Assembly (NCBI GenBank): GCA_022843085.1
Contig: JALHOI010000165.1
Coordinates: 1-7,006, forward strand
DNA length: 7,006 nucleotides
Direction: 5' to 3'
Source of the DNA: Pseudobdellovibrionaceae bacterium
GTDB lineage: Bacteria; Bdellovibrionota; Bdellovibrionia; Bdellovibrionales; JAMPXM01
Positions 5,151 through 7,006 of the stretch are shown one piece after another. Made by a program: the position numbers and the translations under genes. Positions within the stretch are counted from its first letter, which is position 1. Every line of letters begins with the position of its first letter. Under the pieces are notes generated by a model. The model was not told the DNA's origin, searched no databases, and was given only the letters and a program-made list of their open reading frames with translations.

Positions 5151-5226
5151 GCCGGCCGTGCCAGGCCGAACCTGTCGGTCCATGTACCGGTCAGTGACCT
5201 CCAGACGAACCGTGCTTTACTGCGTT

Positions 5227-5282
5227 CTAGTCAGGTCGCTTCTTCTCGCCGAAAGGGCGCATTTCTGGCCTGACGCTTCTAG
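5227..5282 (-). other. Imperfect palindrome directly after the adk stop
   Basis: CTAG...GTCAGG (5227-5235) is mirrored by CCTGAC (5269-5274) and CTAG (5279-5282). An inner CGCC/GGCG stem lies at 5247-5259. The structure begins within a few bases of the adk stop. No U-tract follows on the minus strand, so it is not a standard terminator. It could protect the secY-adk mRNA 3' end. Confidence 0.35.
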
Positions 5283-5284
5283 CG

Positions 5285-5920
5285 TTAAAGATGAGCGCTG
5301 AGCCGATTGTAGATCTCTTCGGTCTCTCCGACTCCCGAAACGGTCACGAACTGACCTTTTTGGGCGAAGTATTCCTTCAGCGGTTCGGTCGAGGTTGCGT
5401 AAGCAGTTTGCCGAGTCAGTACAACGTCTTCTTTGTCGTCCTGACGCTGCTCCACCGCAGATCCACACAGATCACAGACGCCCGGTGAGGCCGGAGGCTT
5501 GACGAGAACGTGATAAGTTGCACCACAGTTCGTGCATACGCGGCGCCCGGCCAAACGAGCGATCAGAACCGCCATAGGCACCTCGAGAAAAAGTGCTTTC
5601 CCAATTTTAAGTCCATTATTGAGAAGCATCATTTCAAGCGCTTCCGCTTGCGGAACCGTTCGTGGAAAGCCATCGAGAATGAAGTTTTGCCCACCAAGAT
5701 CTTTTAAAACATCCTCAACCATCCCAACGACGATGGAATCTGGAACCAGCTGGCCGGCATCCATGAAGGTTTTTGCCTCGGATCCGAGCCGAGTTTCTTG
5801 CTTAATGTGAGCACGAAAGATATCGCCAGTACTAATCTGCCGCATGCCTTTGCGCTCCACTAGCAGCGCGGACTGCGTGCCCTTGCCCGCGCCTGGTGCG
5901 CCGAAAAGAATGATGTTCAA
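5285..5920 (-). CDS. adk: Adenylate kinase (zinc-binding long form)
   Basis: 211 residues. Adk interconverts ATP + AMP and 2 ADP in the cytoplasm. The P-loop GAPGAGKGT is at 7-15, the AMP-binding segment ISTGDIFRAHI at 29-39, and DGFPRT at 83-88. The LID carries four cysteines, C129, C132, C149 and C152 (CTNCG and CDLCG), typical of zinc-stabilised long-form kinases. Catalytic arginines are seen in GRRVC (126-127), QRQDD (159) and LTRQ (170). The start is TTG at 5918-5920. The next in-frame ATG would remove the P-loop, so the TTG start is well supported. It overlaps the secY stop by four bases (TTGA), which implies translational coupling. No strong Shine-Dalgarno sequence is visible. map, its frequent neighbour, is absent downstream. 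Confidence 0.97.
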   Translation of the reverse strand: MNIILFGAPGAGKGTQSALLVERKGMRQISTGDIFRAHIKQETRLGSEAKTFMDAGQLVPDSIVVGMVEDVLKDLGGQNFILDGFPRTVPQAEALEMMLLNNGLKIGKALFLEVPMAVLIARLAGRRVCTNCGATYHVLVKPPASPGVCDLCGSAVEQRQDDKEDVVLTRQTAYATSTEPLKEYFAQKGQFVTVSGVGETEEIYNRLSAHL

Positions 5921-7006
5921 AATTGAACTCGGCGCGTGCGCTGCTTGGCTCCACGAATCAGACCCTCGTAGCGCTGGTTCATCATATACGACTGAAGCTG
6001 TTGCGTGGTGCTTAGCGCCACGCCAACCAGAATCAAGATGCTAGTCCCGCCGAAATAAAACGGAACCTTAAGCTTATCGATCAGCAGAGTCGGCAAAACG
6101 ACGATCGCACTAAGGTACATCGCGCCACCAACATTGATGCGGTCCATGACGCGCTGAATGTAGTCTGACGTACTTTTTCCAGCCCGAATCCCAGGAATGA
6201 ACTTTCCGCCCTTTTTTAGATTTTCGGCGATCTCAACCGGGTTCAGAACAATTTCTGTGTAGAAGAAGCAAAAGAAGACGATCAGGGTCACTTCCAGAAC
6301 GAGGTAAAGACCACCGGTCTGAGTCAGTGAATCTCGAAGCGCCATCAACCAAGGCGCTTGGGTGAACTGGGCCAGGGTGGCCGGAAACATCAAAAGAGAA
6401 CTTGCGAAGATTGGTGGGATGACACCTGACAAGTTGATCTTAAGGGGCAAATGACTTGCTTGTGAGCCAAGGACTGCTTTCCCGCCACGCTGAGAGAAAT
6501 GGATCGGAATTCGACGCTGACCCCACTCGAGGAACACGATCAAACCAATCACTGTCGCCATCATCGCGACGATAACGAGAGCAACAAGACCGTTCATTTC
6601 TTTGTTCACCACCATTTGGTAAAGGTTGATCGCACCGGAAGGAATACCCGCCGCAATCCCCGCGAAAATGATGAGCGACGTGCCATCGCCGAAACCTCGT
6701 TCGGTAATTTGCTCACCCAGCCACATGATAAAACATGTGCCAGCGGTCAGCGTGAGCACCGTCATAACTTGGAACGGCACGAAAGCCACGGACGCCGACA
6801 AAACAAGCGGCTTGCCGTTCGAATTTGAATTCATCAGCCAGGTCGCAATCGCCAATCCCTGTATAATTGCGAGAACCACGGTGCCGTACCTCGTATACTG
6901 GGTAATCTTACGACGACCAGGCTCCCCTTCTTTTTTGATTTGCTCGAGTGCGGGCACAACAGCAGTCAGAAGTTGAAAAATAATCGAGCTCGAGATGTAA
7001 GGCATA
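5917..7006 (-). CDS. secY: Preprotein translocase subunit SecY, N-terminus outside window
   Basis: The window holds about 362 residues, starting at MPYISSSIIFQLLTAVVPAL. That motif lies near residue 80 of a full SecY of about 440, so the first transmembrane helix and plug region are cut off by the window edge and the Met at 7005 is internal. SecY is the channel of the SecYEG translocon in the inner membrane. Visible landmarks are ITERGFGDGTSLIIF (about 100-114), the cytoplasmic loop WGQRRIPIHFSQR (about 161-173), the loop ENLKKGGKFIPGIRAGKST (about 261-279) with its conserved Arg, and the C-terminal MNQRYEGLIRG. Several hydrophobic helices lie between them. It ends in TGA at 5917-5919, overlapping the TTG start of adk. 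No frameshift is seen. Confidence 0.97.
   Translation of the reverse strand, partial: MPYISSSIIFQLLTAVVPALEQIKKEGEPGRRKITQYTRYGTVVLAIIQGLAIATWLMNSNSNGKPLVLSASVAFVPFQVMTVLTLTAGTCFIMWLGEQITERGFGDGTSLIIFAGIAAGIPSGAINLYQMVVNKEMNGLVALVIVAMMATVIGLIVFLEWGQRRIPIHFSQRGGKAVLGSQASHLPLKINLSGVIPPIFASSLLMFPATLAQFTQAPWLMALRDSLTQTGGLYLVLEVTLIVFFCFFYTEIVLNPVEIAENLKKGGKFIPGIRAGKSTSDYIQRVMDRINVGGAMYLSAIVVLPTLLIDKLKVPFYFGGTSILILVGVALSTTQQLQSYMMNQRYEGLIRGAKQRTRRVQF

Larger units (their letters stand above)
4616..5284. other. 669-base intergenic region between adk and rpmJ
   Basis: No frame here has a convincing start, ribosome binding site or recognisable protein. map and infA, common between adk and rpmJ elsewhere, are absent, and I see no remnant of either. 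Contents in transcript order (minus strand): an imperfect palindrome (5227-5282), a 20-bp tandem repeat array (5089-5150), a TAACAG dyad (5057-5074), a 13-bp stem-loop (4864-4897), a mini-ORF (4838-4849), and an AT-rich stretch with weak promoter-like boxes. A promoter and leader for the alpha operon probably lie within it. Confidence 0.7.

Noticed and set aside
5001..5183. Minus-strand open frame of 60 codons in the gap, possibly a displaced infA
   Set aside because: No S1-like IF-1 motifs; much of it is translation of the 20-bp repeat. GGAGG is too far from the ATG.
4885..5301. Plus-strand open frame of 138 codons across the adk-rpmJ gap
   Set aside because: It starts at TTG without a ribosome binding site, runs through the tandem repeats and into the 3' end of adk, and has no recognisable domain.

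Overview
The window looks like a chromosomal segment of a Gram-negative bacterium with roughly balanced base composition. It carries the end of the spc ribosomal-protein cluster (secY, adk) followed by the alpha operon (rpmJ, rpsM, rpsK, rpsD, rpoA, rplQ). The alpha subunit sequence (a start like MQEHYYKFWRDLIKPKGYE and a typical proteobacterial C-terminal domain) and the gene company suggest a Bdellovibrionota or delta-proteobacterial-type lineage. That placement comes from remembered similarity and is not certain.

Layout: apart from the first gene, everything is on the minus strand and is transcribed from high to low coordinates. secY (5917-7006, N-terminus outside the window) overlaps adk (5285-5920) by four bases through a TTGA stop/start. 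A 669-base stretch without a convincing gene follows (4616-5284). Many bacteria have map and/or infA between adk and rpmJ, and neither is here. The stretch holds a 20-bp tandem repeat array, a dyad element, a long stem-loop, a three-codon mini-ORF with a good ribosome binding site, and AT-rich promoter-like sequence. Next come the tightly packed rpmJ, rpsM and rpsK, then rpsD, a 93-base gap, rpoA and rplQ. A strong intrinsic terminator (1242-1279) ends the operon. A membrane-anchored TlpA/ResA-like thioredoxin gene (560-1213) starts only about 30 bases beyond it. At the left edge, the 3' end of a plus-strand gene, probably of the TIGR03545 type, converges on the thioredoxin gene.

Function: SecY is the core of the Sec translocon. 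Adk balances adenylate nucleotides. L36, S13, S11, S4, the RNA polymerase alpha subunit and L17 couple ribosome and polymerase production. S4 is the known translational repressor of this operon in other bacteria, which makes the structured leader upstream of rpmJ the most interesting non-coding part. Several starts are not ATG (adk TTG, rpsD GTG, rpoA GTG), and the GTG starts of rpsD and rpoA each have an AGGAG exactly seven bases upstream.

I see no CRISPR array, tRNA, rRNA, intact mobile element or clearly new multi-gene system. The window is mainly a conserved housekeeping locus, and the novelty lies in its intergenic regions.
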